In this document: piece after piece, positions 36,387 to 45,869 of the stretch | Position numbering within the stretch: the first letter of the stretch is position 1 | Layout of the letters: each line of letters opens with the position of its first letter | From: JBKHXF01 sp046566145 | GTDB taxonomy: Bacteria; Actinomycetota; Nitriliruptoria; Nitriliruptorales; Nitriliruptoraceae | DNA length: 61,977 bases | NCBI GenBank assembly: GCA_046566145.1 | Contig: JBKHXF010000010.1 | Location: 1-61,977, forward strand | Direction of reading: 5' to 3' | Position numbers and translations under genes: made by a program | Notes under the pieces: generated by a model | The model's input: the letters and a program-made list of their open reading frames with translations, nothing else | Database searches by the model: none | Told to the model about the DNA's origin: nothing

Positions 36387-37298
36387 TCAGGTGGCCCCGA
36401 CCGGCACCCGCTGCGCGACCCACTCCCCGAGGCGACGCAGGTCGCGCTGCGCCTGCCGCAGCTCGGCGTACCCCGTCCAGCAGTGCAGCATCCGGTCCGC
36501 GACGTGCAGGGTGACGTCGACGCCCACGGCCGCGGCGTGCTCGGCGATGGTCAGCGAGTCGTCGAGGACGATCTCCTCCGTGCCCACCATGACGAGCAGC
36601 GGGGGCAGGCCGGCGAGGTCCGCGTGGACCGGGGAGGCGAGAGGGTCGGTCGGGTCGGTGCCGTCGAGGTAGTGGCGGGCGGCGTTCTCGAGGCCCGCCG
36701 GCGTGAGGGCCAGATCCCGTCGGGCACGCTCGTCGTACGAGCGCCCGGACAGGCCCAGGTCGGCCCAGGCCGAGGTGATCGCGCACCCGGCGGGCATCGG
36801 GAGCCCGGCGTCCCGGGCGGCGACGAGCAGCGCCACGGAGAGCCCGCCGCCGGCGGAGTCGCCCGCGACCACGATGCGCTCGGGGGTGACGCGCGCGAGG
36901 AGCCACCGGTAGGCCGCCAGCGCGTCGTCGAGCGCGGCGGGGAACGGGTGCTCGGGTGCGAGCCGGTACTCGACCGACAGCGCGGTCGCCCCGCACGCCT
37001 CCACTAGGTAGCCGAGCATCGTCCGGCTGGCCCGGATCGACCCCATCGCGTAGGCGCCACCGTGCAGGTAGAGCAGCACGCGGTCGGGGTGGCTCCGCTC
37101 GGACGTCATCCACTCGACCGGGACGCCGCCGGCGTCCTCGGGGCGGAGCGTGAAGCCCTCGGGCGGCCCCATGAACTCGGCGATCCGCTCGAACAGCTCC
37201 CGGCCCTCGAGGAGGGTCTCGCGGGTGGGCTCGGGGCGGGAGCGTCCCGCCCACCGGAGCTTGGCCCGCAGCCGGTGGTAGCGCCAGTCCCAGATCAT
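36387..37298 (-). CDS. alpha/beta hydrolase of the hormone-sensitive lipase family
   Basis: A 303-residue esterase with the oxyanion motif LYLHGGAYAMGS (about residue 73), the nucleophile GDSAGGGLSVALL (about 148), and the acid/His end VGTEEIVLDDS and RMLHCWTGY. This is the HSL (family IV) group, which hydrolyses short acyl esters in the cytoplasm. In a rhamnoside/glycoside operon a deacetylase role on acetylated sugars is plausible but not shown. ATG 37298 overlaps the stop of the preceding small gene (ATGA). It is the last gene of the GntR-led operon; its stop lies 20 bp from operator B. Confidence 0.88.
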   Translation of the reverse strand: MIWDWRYHRLRAKLRWAGRSRPEPTRETLLEGRELFERIAEFMGPPEGFTLRPEDAGGVPVEWMTSERSHPDRVLLYLHGGAYAMGSIRASRTMLGYLVEACGATALSVEYRLAPEHPFPAALDDALAAYRWLLARVTPERIVVAGDSAGGGLSVALLVAARDAGLPMPAGCAITSAWADLGLSGRSYDERARRDLALTPAGLENAARHYLDGTDPTDPLASPVHADLAGLPPLLVMVGTEEIVLDDSLTIAEHAAAVGVDVTLHVADRMLHCWTGYAELRQAQRDLRRLGEWVAQRVPVGAT

Positions 37299-37663
37299 CC
37301 GGTCACCTCGGTGCGTCCGCACTCGGTCGTCGCCACCCGCATCCCGATCCGGGCGGCGCCCGGGTCGTCCAGCTCGATCGCCTCGCGGACGGCCCCGACC
37401 GCGCCGGCGAGCGCACGCCACGCCGGGTCGAGCTCCGCGGCGTCACGGGCGTCGCGCTCGGCCTCGCGCAGCCCGTCGAGGACCGCGGCCGCCGGCGCGT
37501 CCCCGCGGATCTGCTCGGCGAACCGCCCGAAGAGGTGCCCGCAGGCGTCCGCGGCGAGCGCGGTCGGGTCGCCCTCCGGCGGCGCGCCGGGGTCGCTGGT
37601 GACGCGGAGCCACACGGAGGCGACCAGCAGCGCCACCAGCGTCAGGGCGAACGCCACCCTCAC
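37295..37663 (-). CDS. small membrane-anchored protein of unknown function
   Basis: A 122-residue protein with one N-terminal hydrophobic helix (FALTLVALLVASVWLRV) and an outward, Ala/Asp/Glu-rich helical domain with two Cys (ADACGHLFGRF and TTECGRTE) that could form a disulfide. No family recognised. GTG 37663 overlaps the upstream stop (GTGA) and the TGA overlaps the esterase ATG, so it is firmly within the operon. It may be a periplasmic-side accessory to transport, but this is a guess from position. Confidence 0.65.
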   Translation of the reverse strand: MRVAFALTLVALLVASVWLRVTSDPGAPPEGDPTALAADACGHLFGRFAEQIRGDAPAAAVLDGLREAERDARDAAELDPAWRALAGAVGAVREAIELDDPGAARIGMRVATTECGRTEVTG

Positions 37664-39432
37664 CGGTCCGTGCCCCGCACGAACGCCGTCACGGTCGCGC
37701 ACTCGGTGCCCTCGGCGGGGCCGTGGGGGCGGATCGTGTACGCGCCGACCGCGGCCGGCACGATGAACGTCTCGGCGTAGTGGACGACGAAGGGCTCGAA
37801 CGCGCCGGTCGGCGACTCGACGACCGCCTCCTCGCCCTGGACCAGGTTGCACACGCGGACGCCGCGACCCGTGTGGTGCGGGACGGTGCCGGTGAACCAG
37901 TGCCGGTGGGTCTCGATGAACTCGGTGGCGTGCAGGCCGGTCCGCTCGGCGCGCCACCCGTCGCCCTCCCCGAGCGGGGTGACGGCGTTGACCAGCTCGC
38001 GGGCGGCGAACGTCGCGTCGCGCTCCCACACGATGTTGGCCTCGCCGCGCTCGATGTTGATGGGGCGCGGGCGCCCGTCGAGCCCGAGCCGGCCCCAGTC
38101 CCAGAGCTTGAAGGTGAAGATGAACGGCGTCGCGGAGATCTCCAGGACCATGCCGCCCCGTCCGGAGCAGTGGATCGTCCCGGCCGGGATCAGGAAGTGG
38201 TCGTGGCGCTGGGCGGGGATCGTGTTGCACCAGCGGGCGTCGTCGAACGGCTCACCGGTGCGCTGGGCCTCGTGCAGGGCGGCCACGAACGCGTGGCGGT
38301 CGACACCGTCCCGGAGCCCGAGGTAGACCACGGACTCGTCGGGCTCGCAGTCGAGCATGTAGTAGGACTCGTCCTGGGTGAAGGTGTGCCCGAAGTGCTC
38401 GCGCATGTAGGCGGTCAGCGGGTGCACCTGCAGCGAGAGGTTCCCGCCGCCCATCGTGTCGAGGAAGTCGAAGCGGATGGGGAACTCGTCGCCGAGCTGC
38501 TCCTGCACGCCGGGGCCGAGCAGCTCCCGGGGCTGGTGGAACACGAGGTCGAGGGAGGGGACCTCGACGCGCTCCTCGCCGAAGCCGAGCAGCAGCGAGT
38601 TCTCCTCGGGCACGCAGTCGAACGCCCACGCGTAGTTGGGGGCGTCGGGGTCGAGCCCGACGACCTCCTTGATCCACTGTCCGCCCCACGGTCCGGGGTC
38701 GAAGAACGGCACGACCCGGAACGGTCGCCGCACGGTCGCCTCGAGGCCGCGGAGGAACGCCTCGCCCGTGATCAGCTTCGGGGTGTCGGTGGTCGTGTCC
38801 AGCAGGAAGTCGAGCTGCGGGAGCAGCTTCTGCTTGAGGCGGTCGGCCAGGCGCCAGTCGAGGAAGTAGCCGCGCTTGTAGAGCTCGGCCGGACGGGCGC
38901 CGCGGTTGTCGACCCCGAGGTTGCCGATCTCCCCTCGGCGCTGGCGCAGCTGGATCTCCCAGCGCGGCAGGTCGGCGTGGACCAGGACGTCGCCGTGGGT
39001 GAGCAGCGAGGCGCCGGTGCCGTGCACAACGACGAGGCCGCGCTCCCGGCCGCGGGCGATGGCGTCGCGCAGCTCCTCCTGGCGTTGCGGGTCGAACAGG
39101 TCGTCGAGCTCGAGGGAGGTCAGGCGTCCGAAGATCTCGTCGTCGGTGAGCTCGTCGGCGACGAGCTCACCGATGCGGTCGGCCGGCAGCAGCGCGTCGG
39201 CGGCGTCGACCACGGTCGCGTCGAGCGCCTCGGCGATCGCGGTGACGTCGCTCGGTCGCACCCCCGGGTAGCTCTCGACGACGACGACCTGCGCCCCGGT
39301 GGCGCGCAGACGGGCCGCGACCGCGGCGGCGCCCACGGCGACCTCGTCAGCGCGACCGACCGGCACGTGCGGGCGCGTGTCGTAGTTGCGCTCGCGCCGG
39401 CGGCGGTGCATCGGGGTGGGGTCGGTGGTCAC
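37660..39432 (-). CDS. class I mannose-6-phosphate isomerase-like protein
   Basis: A 590-residue protein. The N-terminal 180 residues resemble a kinase/P-loop-type sugar domain (VVVVESYPGVRPSDVTAIAE, GRERGLVVVHGTGASLLTHG); the rest has the cupin signature of class I phosphomannose isomerases: NLSLQVHPLTAYMREHFG, EDESYYML-like TQDESYYMLDCEPDE, and FLIPAGTIHCSGRGGMVLEI, where Gln, His and Glu would bind zinc. Long members of this kind sit in actinobacterial sugar operons. Likely reaction: aldose-ketose isomerisation of a (phospho)sugar; substrate not shown. GTG 39432 and the TGA both overlap neighbours (GTGA), placing it between the ROK kinase and the small membrane protein. Confidence 0.8.
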   Translation of the reverse strand: MTTDPTPMHRRRRERNYDTRPHVPVGRADEVAVGAAAVAARLRATGAQVVVVESYPGVRPSDVTAIAEALDATVVDAADALLPADRIGELVADELTDDEIFGRLTSLELDDLFDPQRQEELRDAIARGRERGLVVVHGTGASLLTHGDVLVHADLPRWEIQLRQRRGEIGNLGVDNRGARPAELYKRGYFLDWRLADRLKQKLLPQLDFLLDTTTDTPKLITGEAFLRGLEATVRRPFRVVPFFDPGPWGGQWIKEVVGLDPDAPNYAWAFDCVPEENSLLLGFGEERVEVPSLDLVFHQPRELLGPGVQEQLGDEFPIRFDFLDTMGGGNLSLQVHPLTAYMREHFGHTFTQDESYYMLDCEPDESVVYLGLRDGVDRHAFVAALHEAQRTGEPFDDARWCNTIPAQRHDHFLIPAGTIHCSGRGGMVLEISATPFIFTFKLWDWGRLGLDGRPRPINIERGEANIVWERDATFAARELVNAVTPLGEGDGWRAERTGLHATEFIETHRHWFTGTVPHHTGRGVRVCNLVQGEEAVVESPTGAFEPFVVHYAETFIVPAAVGAYTIRPHGPAEGTECATVTAFVRGTDR

Positions 39433-40331
39433 GAGCGTCCTCGGACGGTGAGGTGGGCGAGGCCCAGGAGGGAGGCGTGGTCGCCGAGCGCGGCGGGGCG
39501 GACGCGGACCTCGTACCCGGGCCACAGCTGGGCGTTCACGGCGTCCTCGAGCCCGGACAGGACGGGGCTGTCCGCCGGCATCGCCCCGCCACCGAGCACC
39601 ACGACGTCGGGGCCGTGGGCGTGCGCCAGGGCGACGAGCGCGGTGGCGAGCCACCGGCGGGTCTCGTCGACGACCACGAGCGCGCGCTCGTCGCCGTCGC
39701 GGGCCGCCGCCAGCACGGCGGGCACGTCGGTGGCGTCGCAGCCCGCCTCGGCGGCGCGGTGGGTGATGGTCGCGGCGCGGCAGCGGGCCTCGATGGTGCC
39801 GGCGCGGCCGTTGGTGTCGAGCGGCCCGGTCGGGTCGCTGATGGGGATCTGCCCGCCGAGGATCCCGGCGCCGTACGGGCCCGTGCCGGTCGGGAGGCCG
39901 TCCTCGTAGACGGTGACGCCGACCCCGGTGCCGATCGTCACGACGACGGCGCGGTGGGCGCCGGCGCCGGCGCCGTGGCGGACCTCGCCAGCGCCGTACG
40001 CGATCGCGTCGTTCGTGACGTGGGCCGGCACCCCGAAGGTGTCGCGCAGCCACGCCCCGAGGTCGAGGCCGACGATGCCGTCGAACTTGCCGGGCAGGGC
40101 GGTGATGCGCTGGTCCTCGACGATCCCGGGCACGGCCAGCCCGACGCCGCCGGCGCCGGCGGCCGCCGCACGCCCGACCTCCGCCACGACCGCGAGCGCG
40201 GCGGCGCCCGAGCGGCCGGCCGTGTCGGCCGTCCGCACGTCGTGCACGCGCCCGCGGCCCACGTCGACGCGCCCGACCTTGAGGCGGGTGCCGCCGAGGT
40301 CGAGCGCGAGGACGTGGTCGGCGGAGCTCAT
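39429..40331 (-). CDS. ROK family sugar kinase
   Basis: A 300-residue protein with the ROK pattern: ALDLGGTRLKVGRVD (phosphate loop 1, about residue 8), GGVGLAVPGIVEDQ, VTNDAIAYGAGEVRHG with the catalytic Asp, and VVTIGTGVGVTVYEDG. The usual zinc motif CxCGxxGC is replaced (RAGTIEARCRAATITH), as in some non-glucokinase ROK proteins. It has no N-terminal helix-turn-helix, so it is a kinase rather than a repressor. Likely phosphorylates the monosaccharide freed by the neighbouring glycosidase. ATG 40331 overlaps the glycosidase stop (ATGA). Confidence 0.87.
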   Translation of the reverse strand: MSSADHVLALDLGGTRLKVGRVDVGRGRVHDVRTADTAGRSGAAALAVVAEVGRAAAAGAGGVGLAVPGIVEDQRITALPGKFDGIVGLDLGAWLRDTFGVPAHVTNDAIAYGAGEVRHGAGAGAHRAVVVTIGTGVGVTVYEDGLPTGTGPYGAGILGGQIPISDPTGPLDTNGRAGTIEARCRAATITHRAAEAGCDATDVPAVLAAARDGDERALVVVDETRRWLATALVALAHAHGPDVVVLGGGAMPADSPVLSGLEDAVNAQLWPGYEVRVRPAALGDHASLLGLAHLTVRGRS

Positions 40332-42403
40332 GCCCGGGCCGGGTCCTCGTGGAGGCCCTCGGCGTCGATGGTGTAGCTGCGACCCTGGTGGGTGAGGCCG
40401 ACGAGCCGGGCGTTCGGGTCGAAGCCGGTGAGTCGCGGCGTGGCCGTGATGCCCTCGTGGTCGGCCCGTACGCCGAACACGCCCTCGATCACCGCGGCGG
40501 TCCAGGAGCCACCGGAGGAGCAGGCCCAGTCGTTGATGAAGGGGAACTCCGGCGGGACCTTCCGGGCGCCACCACCGTGGGTGTCGACGACCGCCTCGGC
40601 GAAGTGGGCCTGCCCGAACGGGCCCTGCATGGCGCTCTCGGCGAGCCCGTGCATCCAGTCGGCGGCAAGCTCGGCCTCGCCGATGTTGTAGAGCCCGCGG
40701 ACGATCTCCGACGGCCAGGCGGTGTACGCGCCGTTCCACTGGTGGTCGGCGCGGACGCTGAACGCCGCGTCGGGGTCGCGGTTGGACAGGGCGCGCAGCC
40801 AGGTCGGCGTGCGCAGGTCCTGGACGAAGTGGTCGACCATCTCGAGGCGCCGCTCGGGGCTCAGGTCCTCGGGCATCGCGTACAGCAGCGTGAGCAGGTC
40901 GTAGCAGTGGCGGACCGGGACGAGGCTGCCGTCGGGGAAGCGCGCGGCGTAGTACCCGCTGCCCTCGACGTACAGCTCGTCGAGGCGCACGACGAGCTCG
41001 TCGGCCTCGGCGCGCAGCTCGGCTGCGGCGTCGTCCTCGCCGCGCAGCTCGAGCACCTCGGCGGCGCTGCGCAGGTTGAACACGTTTGCCGCGTTGAGAC
41101 TCGCGACCTCGTGGATGTAGGTGCTGACGCACTCGAGGAGGTTGCCGATGCCGCCGTAGTCCGCGAGCCCGTTCGGGGTCTCGAACTTCCGCCAGTTCTT
41201 CGCGTAGCGGACGAGCTCGTCCACCGGCCGGCGCTGCTCGCCCGAGACGGTCTCGACCTTCTCGTCGAGCCAGGCGTGGTCGCCGGTCCAGACGAGGTAG
41301 TCGCGCATGAGGCGGGTCATGGCGTAGTCGTTGACGGCGTACCAGGCGCCGACGCCCTCGCCGGTGACCCACGAGGTCGCCATGCAGGTGTGGATGTCGG
41401 TGCGCATCCAGTGGGTGAGGTGGCGCCGCATGACCTCCGGGTCGAGCAGCGCGTGCACGGTCGACGAGAGGCTGTAGTCCCACAGGAACGTGATGGTGGG
41501 CCAGAACTTCGGCATCAGCGTGTCGTAGGTCCGACCGACCACCGAGGCCGGCGTGTCGCGCTTGAAGTAGACGACCCCGAGGATCCCCGTGTGGTACAGC
41601 CGGCGCAGGGTCGCGTCGTCGGTCTCGAGCCGCGGGAGCGAGCCGGAGTAGCGGTCGTTGCCTGGCGTGACGACGGCCTCGAGCTCGTCGTTCCAGTCGC
41701 GTCGGGTCGCGTCGAGCAGCGCGGGCACGTCGGCGGTCACGGCGTCGTAGGTCGCGAGCGCGGCGTCCCGGTCGTCGCCGACGGCGACGGCGAACGACAG
41801 CGTCCAGCGCTCGCCGGCGCCGACCTGCGCGCGCGCCCAGACCCCGTTGTCGTCGATCTCGTCCGCCGGCGGCGTGAGGCCCTGCACGCAGACCGCGGCG
41901 GTCTCGCGGGCCTCGAACACGAGCGCCTGGCGGGGGTCGTCGACGGTGCGGTCGGTCTCCTCGAACGGCGGGATGGCCTCGCGCATCGCCCCCTCGAAGC
42001 GGGTGACGAAGCTGCCGCAGCGCAGGTGCAGGTCGAGCTCGCGGGCGGGCCCGCGGTTCTCGACCTCGATGCGGACGACGACCGCGGTGTGCCCCATCGG
42101 CGTGATGGTGGTGGTGGTGACGGCGAGGTCGCCGACCTCAGCGGTGCGCACGATGCGGTCCGGCGCCCAGGTGAAGGTGACCGGCGCGCCGGTGCCCTCG
42201 ACGTACTCGCCGGCGAGGTACAGCTTGCCCGTCACGATGTCGGAGCCGTACAGCGGCGGGAAGTTGACGTTGCGCAGCGCGACGAGGTCGCGGTCGACCT
42301 GCGCGGCCCCGAGGAAGTTCGTGACGGCCGGGGGGTTGAACATCTCGCCGAAGCGGACCGTGAGCGGGGCGCCGGTCAGCTCCTCGACGGTGGGGATCGT
42401 CAC
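40328..42403 (-). CDS. six-hairpin glycosidase-like protein
   Basis: A 691-residue protein with an N-terminal beta-sandwich (about 270 residues, ending near the YKRDTPASV-like FKRDTPASV) and a C-terminal alpha6/alpha6 barrel: MPKFWPTITFLWDYSLSSTV, AMTRLMRDYLVWTGDHAWLD, GGIGNLLECVSTYIHEVASL, DHQWNGAYTAWPSEIVRGLY and SSGGSWTAAVIEGVFGV. The layout resembles amylo-1,6-glucosidase / GH63 and GH78-like enzymes; I cannot name the exact family. There is no signal peptide, so it acts in the cytoplasm on imported glycosides. GTG 42403 overlaps the GntR stop (GTGA). It feeds the ROK kinase and isomerase encoded downstream. Confidence 0.75.
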   Translation of the reverse strand: MTIPTVEELTGAPLTVRFGEMFNPPAVTNFLGAAQVDRDLVALRNVNFPPLYGSDIVTGKLYLAGEYVEGTGAPVTFTWAPDRIVRTAEVGDLAVTTTTITPMGHTAVVVRIEVENRGPARELDLHLRCGSFVTRFEGAMREAIPPFEETDRTVDDPRQALVFEARETAAVCVQGLTPPADEIDDNGVWARAQVGAGERWTLSFAVAVGDDRDAALATYDAVTADVPALLDATRRDWNDELEAVVTPGNDRYSGSLPRLETDDATLRRLYHTGILGVVYFKRDTPASVVGRTYDTLMPKFWPTITFLWDYSLSSTVHALLDPEVMRRHLTHWMRTDIHTCMATSWVTGEGVGAWYAVNDYAMTRLMRDYLVWTGDHAWLDEKVETVSGEQRRPVDELVRYAKNWRKFETPNGLADYGGIGNLLECVSTYIHEVASLNAANVFNLRSAAEVLELRGEDDAAAELRAEADELVVRLDELYVEGSGYYAARFPDGSLVPVRHCYDLLTLLYAMPEDLSPERRLEMVDHFVQDLRTPTWLRALSNRDPDAAFSVRADHQWNGAYTAWPSEIVRGLYNIGEAELAADWMHGLAESAMQGPFGQAHFAEAVVDTHGGGARKVPPEFPFINDWACSSGGSWTAAVIEGVFGVRADHEGITATPRLTGFDPNARLVGLTHQGRSYTIDAEGLHEDPARA

Positions 42404-43230
42404 GCGTCAGCCTTCTTCTCGTCGTGGCGCCGGCGGCGGTGGCCGCCGGACTTCTGCTTCAGGTCGAGCACGGCGTCGGGCCGGGCGCCCGAGGGCTCGA
42501 ACAGCACCTCGAAGGCGACCTGGTCGGCGCGGTACCAGGCGATGAAGAACTCGAACGGGAGGTCGTCGTCGTCGAAGTTCACCGCGGTGAGCGTCAGGAC
42601 CGGGTCGCCGACCTCGAGGCCGAGCCAGCCGGCGATCTCCTCGGTGGCGGCGAGCGCCTCGAAGCGCCGGCGGCCACCGCCGGGGTGGACCCCGTAGCGG
42701 GTCGTCAGCAGCTCGTAGAGGCTCTCGTGCTCGAAGTCGTGGTCGAGCAGGCCCGGGAAGCGGTCGACGGGGAGCCAGGTGCGCACGGCGACGACGGGCT
42801 GGCCGTTGACGCGTCGCACCCGCTCGAGGTGCAGGACCTCGTCGCCCGCGGAGAGCTGCAGGTCGGTCACGGCGAACGGTGGGACCTCGGTGGTGGCGGC
42901 GGCGAGGACGTCGGTCTCGACCTCGTCACCGCGCGCGCTCATCTCCTCGGAGAACCCGCGCAGCTCCTGGACGACGAACGTCGCGACGCCCGGGCGGCTC
43001 ACGAACGTGCCGCGACCCTTCTCCTTGTGGACGATGCCCTTGGAGACGAGCTCGTCGAGGGCCTGCCGCACCGCGGTGCGGGAGATCCCGTACCGGGTGC
43101 CGAGCTCGGCCTCGGAGGGCAGCAGGTCGCCGGGCACGTAGGTGCCGGTCTCGATCTGCTCGCGCAGGATCGACGCGAGCTGCGCGTAGTAGGGGAGCGG
43201 CCCCGACTTCCGGATGGTTCGATCGGCCAC
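42400..43230 (-). CDS. GntR/HutC family transcriptional regulator
   Basis: A 276-residue regulator: winged helix (LASILREQIETGTYVPGDLL, SEAELGTRYGISRTAVRQAL, then KEKGRGTFVSRP; residues about 10-75) and a C-terminal UTRA ligand domain (LHLERVRRVNGQPVVAVRTW, PFEFFIAWYRADQVAFEV). The UTRA domain usually senses sugars, sugar phosphates or related metabolites. A Lys/Arg-rich tail is unusual. GTG 43230 follows GGAGGTGGAG. Operator C lies 56 bp upstream, so autoregulation is likely, and near-identical sites stand before four other transcription units in this window. It is the first gene of the operon that continues with the glycosidase. Confidence 0.9.
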   Translation of the reverse strand: MADRTIRKSGPLPYYAQLASILREQIETGTYVPGDLLPSEAELGTRYGISRTAVRQALDELVSKGIVHKEKGRGTFVSRPGVATFVVQELRGFSEEMSARGDEVETDVLAAATTEVPPFAVTDLQLSAGDEVLHLERVRRVNGQPVVAVRTWLPVDRFPGLLDHDFEHESLYELLTTRYGVHPGGGRRRFEALAATEEIAGWLGLEVGDPVLTLTAVNFDDDDLPFEFFIAWYRADQVAFEVLFEPSGARPDAVLDLKQKSGGHRRRRHDEKKADA

Positions 43231-43285
43231 GACTCCACCTCCGCGTTCCCCCGACCGGTGCCGGCAGGCCACGACCGGCTGTATC

Positions 43286-43306
43286 ATCCTATCATGACAC
43301 GTTGCG
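43286..43306 (-). promoter_or_regulatory. GntR-type operator site C (autoregulation)
   Basis: On the reverse strand CGCAACGTGTCATGATAGGA reads toward the GntR gene. It matches sites A, B and D at most positions. It sits 56 bp before the regulator start and is therefore the natural self-control site. Confidence 0.72.
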
Positions 43307-43361
43307 TCGGGAGGGCACGCGTGGCAGGAGCGGTGGAGCGCGTGTCGTGACGGTCGCCGGC

Positions 43362-45869
43362 TCAGGTGCGTCCGGAGAGGCGGGCGGTGCGGTGGTGCAC
43401 CCCGGGCCCGACCTCCGTGCGGGAGCCGTCGGGGAGGGTGATCGACGCCGTGGAGGTCGGCGGCAGGCGCACCTCGAGCTCGAACCGGTCGTCGTCGAGG
43501 TGCCACTCGACGGCGACCTCGCCCCGCACGGTGGCGCAGCGGGTCCGCGCCCAGGTGACCGACGAGCCGCCGGGGCGCGGGTGGACCAGCACCCGGCCCC
43601 ACCCGGGGGCGTCGGGGTCCGGCGCGAGGCCGCCCAGCACCCGGTGCATCCAGTCCGCGACCGCCCCGTGGGCGTAGTGGTCGAAGGAGTTCATCGGGTG
43701 GGAGTGGGGACCGTCGTCGGTCCAGCCGTCCCAGCGCTCCCAGGTCGTGGTCGCCCCGTGGCGCAGCACCGGGTGGAGCCACGACGGGTGCTCCTCCCGC
43801 TCGAGCAGGCGGTGGGCGAGGTCGGCCCGGCCGGCGAGGGTCAGGGCGTCGAGCAGGTGGGCGGTGCCGAGGAACCCGGTGGTGAGGTGCCCGCGCTGCT
43901 CGACCTCGTCGGCCAGCCACGCGGCGACGGTCCGCTCCGCCTCCTCGTCGAGCAGCCCGAAGCGCAGGGCGAGCGCCGCGCCGGTCTGCGTCGCCGGCTC
44001 GAGGCCGCCGGCGCGGACGAACGTGTCCCGGAACGTGTCGCGGTGCCGCTGCGCCCGTCGGCGGAGCTCGTCGCGCTCGCCGACGTGGCCGAGCACCTGC
44101 GCGACGCGGGCGCCGAGGTCGTGGGCGTGCACGAGGTAGGCGGCCTCGACGAGCTCGAGCGGGGTGGCGCCCCGGGTGTCGCCCGGCCCGCCGTCGAGCG
44201 CCAGCCAGTCCCCGAACCCGGCGGCGCCCTCGGGGACGCGGCCGGCGGCGCGGTCGTCGAGGTGCGCCAACCAGCGCTGCAGCGAGGGCCAGTGCCGGGC
44301 GAGGATCGTGTCGTCGCCGGTCGTGACGTAGAGGGTCCACGGGACGATGACGCCGGCGTCGCTCCACCCCGGGCCGCCCCCGGTCTGCGGGCCACGCGGG
44401 GCGTACTGCGGGTACTGCCCGTCCTCGTGCCCGCCGACGAGCTGGGCGTCGCGCAGGTCGACGAGCCACGCGTCGAGGAACGCCGTGGTGTCGGCGAGGA
44501 ACGTGGCGACCGGGGCGAACAGCTGGATGTCGCCGGTCCAGCCGAGCCGCTCGGCCCGCTGCGGGCAGTCGGTCGGGACCTCGACGAGGTTGTTGCGCAG
44601 GCTGCGGGCGACCGCGTCGTGGAACGCGTTGAGGCCGTCGTGCGAGCAGCGGAACGTCCCGGTCCGCTCGACGTCGGCGGCCGTGACGACGCCGCGGAGC
44701 TCGAGCGCGTCGACGACCTCGGCCGGACCGAGGACCTCGGCGTACCGGAAGCCGTGATAGGTGAAACGGGGCTCCCACGTGACGTGGCCGCCGGCGCCGA
44801 CGAGCCGGTCCGTGGCCTCGGCGCCCCGGAGGTTGTCGCGGTGCAGCGACCGGCCGTCCGGCGCCAGCCGCTCCGCGTGCCGCAGGGTCACCTCGACGCC
44901 GGCGGGGACGTGGCCCTCGACGCGCAGCCGACCGGCGACGTTCTCGCCGAGGTCGACGAGCCGGCCACCGTCCACCGAGCGCCCCACCGGGCGGACGTCG
45001 AGCTCCGCGAGCCGACGCACCGGTGGCTTGCCGGGGGTCAGCGCCGGCAGCACCCACGTCCCGACCTCCGGCTCCTCCCAGGTGGCATCGTCGAAGCCCG
45101 GCTCGTCCCAGCCGACGGGCTCCTCGCGCACGTCGTGGACCTCACCGTCGTAGAGGTCGGCGCGCCGGACCGGGCCGGGGCGCCAGCGCCACCCGTCCCC
45201 GGTGGCGACCTCGACGGTGTCCCCGTCGACGGTCTCGACCTCGAGCTGGGCGAGGAGCCCGGGCCGCTCGCCGTAGGTGGCGCGCATGTCCATGTTGATG
45301 ACGAGCCGGCCGCAGTACCACCCGTCGCCGAGCAGCGCCCCGAGGACGTTCTCGCCGGGGCGCAGCAGGTCGGTCACGTCGTGGGTCTGGTACGGGATGC
45401 GGACGCGGTAGTCGGTCCAGCCGGGGCGGAGCTCCTCGTCGCCGACGCGGCGGCCGTTGAGGCGCGCCTCGTACAGCCCGAGCGCGGTGACGTGGAGCCG
45501 GGCGCGACGGGCCGGCGCCGGCAGGTGGAACGAGCGGCGCAGCAGCGGTCCGGGCGCCCCGACGCCGCGCTCACCCCGGTCGGTGCCGCGCAGCAGCGCC
45601 GCCCGCCAGGCGGAGCCGGTGAGGAGCCCGAGCTCGAAGGTCGACGGGGTGCTCCACGCCGACCAGACGCCGTCCGCGTCGCGGGTGCGCACGCACCAGG
45701 CGACGTGCTGGCGGGAGCGCAGGGCCGGTCCGTCCCACGCGAGCCACGGGTCGGCGCCCGCCACCTCGCCGCTGTCCCACAGGTCGGGGGCGTCGGGCAG
45801 CCGGTCGGCGGCGCCGGCGGCCCGGACCTGCACGGCCGTGACGGCCGCGTCGGGTCGGGGGTCGGTCAC
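43362..45869 (-). CDS. alpha-L-rhamnosidase (GH78)
   Basis: An 835-residue protein as started here, with the GH78 layout: beta-sandwich domains (YEARLNGRRVGDEELRPGWT, YQTHDVTDLLRPGENVLGAL), the rhamnosidase signature NLVEVPTDCPQRAERLGWTGD (split near residue 415; DCPQR-x-ERLGW), the six-hairpin barrel, and the second acidic motif GATTTWERWDGW and MNSFDHYAHGAVADWMHR. It would cleave terminal L-rhamnose from glycosides, in the cytoplasm since no signal peptide is present. The usual N-terminal segment (RLRCEH and RPRLSWW) is encoded upstream of GTG 45869 in the same open frame, to about 45962, yet that stretch contains no ATG, GTG or TTG. The true start is therefore uncertain (see findings). It is divergent from the SDR gene at 46079. 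Confidence 0.9.
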   Translation of the reverse strand: MTDPRPDAAVTAVQVRAAGAADRLPDAPDLWDSGEVAGADPWLAWDGPALRSRQHVAWCVRTRDADGVWSAWSTPSTFELGLLTGSAWRAALLRGTDRGERGVGAPGPLLRRSFHLPAPARRARLHVTALGLYEARLNGRRVGDEELRPGWTDYRVRIPYQTHDVTDLLRPGENVLGALLGDGWYCGRLVINMDMRATYGERPGLLAQLEVETVDGDTVEVATGDGWRWRPGPVRRADLYDGEVHDVREEPVGWDEPGFDDATWEEPEVGTWVLPALTPGKPPVRRLAELDVRPVGRSVDGGRLVDLGENVAGRLRVEGHVPAGVEVTLRHAERLAPDGRSLHRDNLRGAEATDRLVGAGGHVTWEPRFTYHGFRYAEVLGPAEVVDALELRGVVTAADVERTGTFRCSHDGLNAFHDAVARSLRNNLVEVPTDCPQRAERLGWTGDIQLFAPVATFLADTTAFLDAWLVDLRDAQLVGGHEDGQYPQYAPRGPQTGGGPGWSDAGVIVPWTLYVTTGDDTILARHWPSLQRWLAHLDDRAAGRVPEGAAGFGDWLALDGGPGDTRGATPLELVEAAYLVHAHDLGARVAQVLGHVGERDELRRRAQRHRDTFRDTFVRAGGLEPATQTGAALALRFGLLDEEAERTVAAWLADEVEQRGHLTTGFLGTAHLLDALTLAGRADLAHRLLEREEHPSWLHPVLRHGATTTWERWDGWTDDGPHSHPMNSFDHYAHGAVADWMHRVLGGLAPDPDAPGWGRVLVHPRPGGSSVTWARTRCATVRGEVAVEWHLDDDRFELEVRLPPTSTASITLPDGSRTEVGPGVHHRTARLSGRT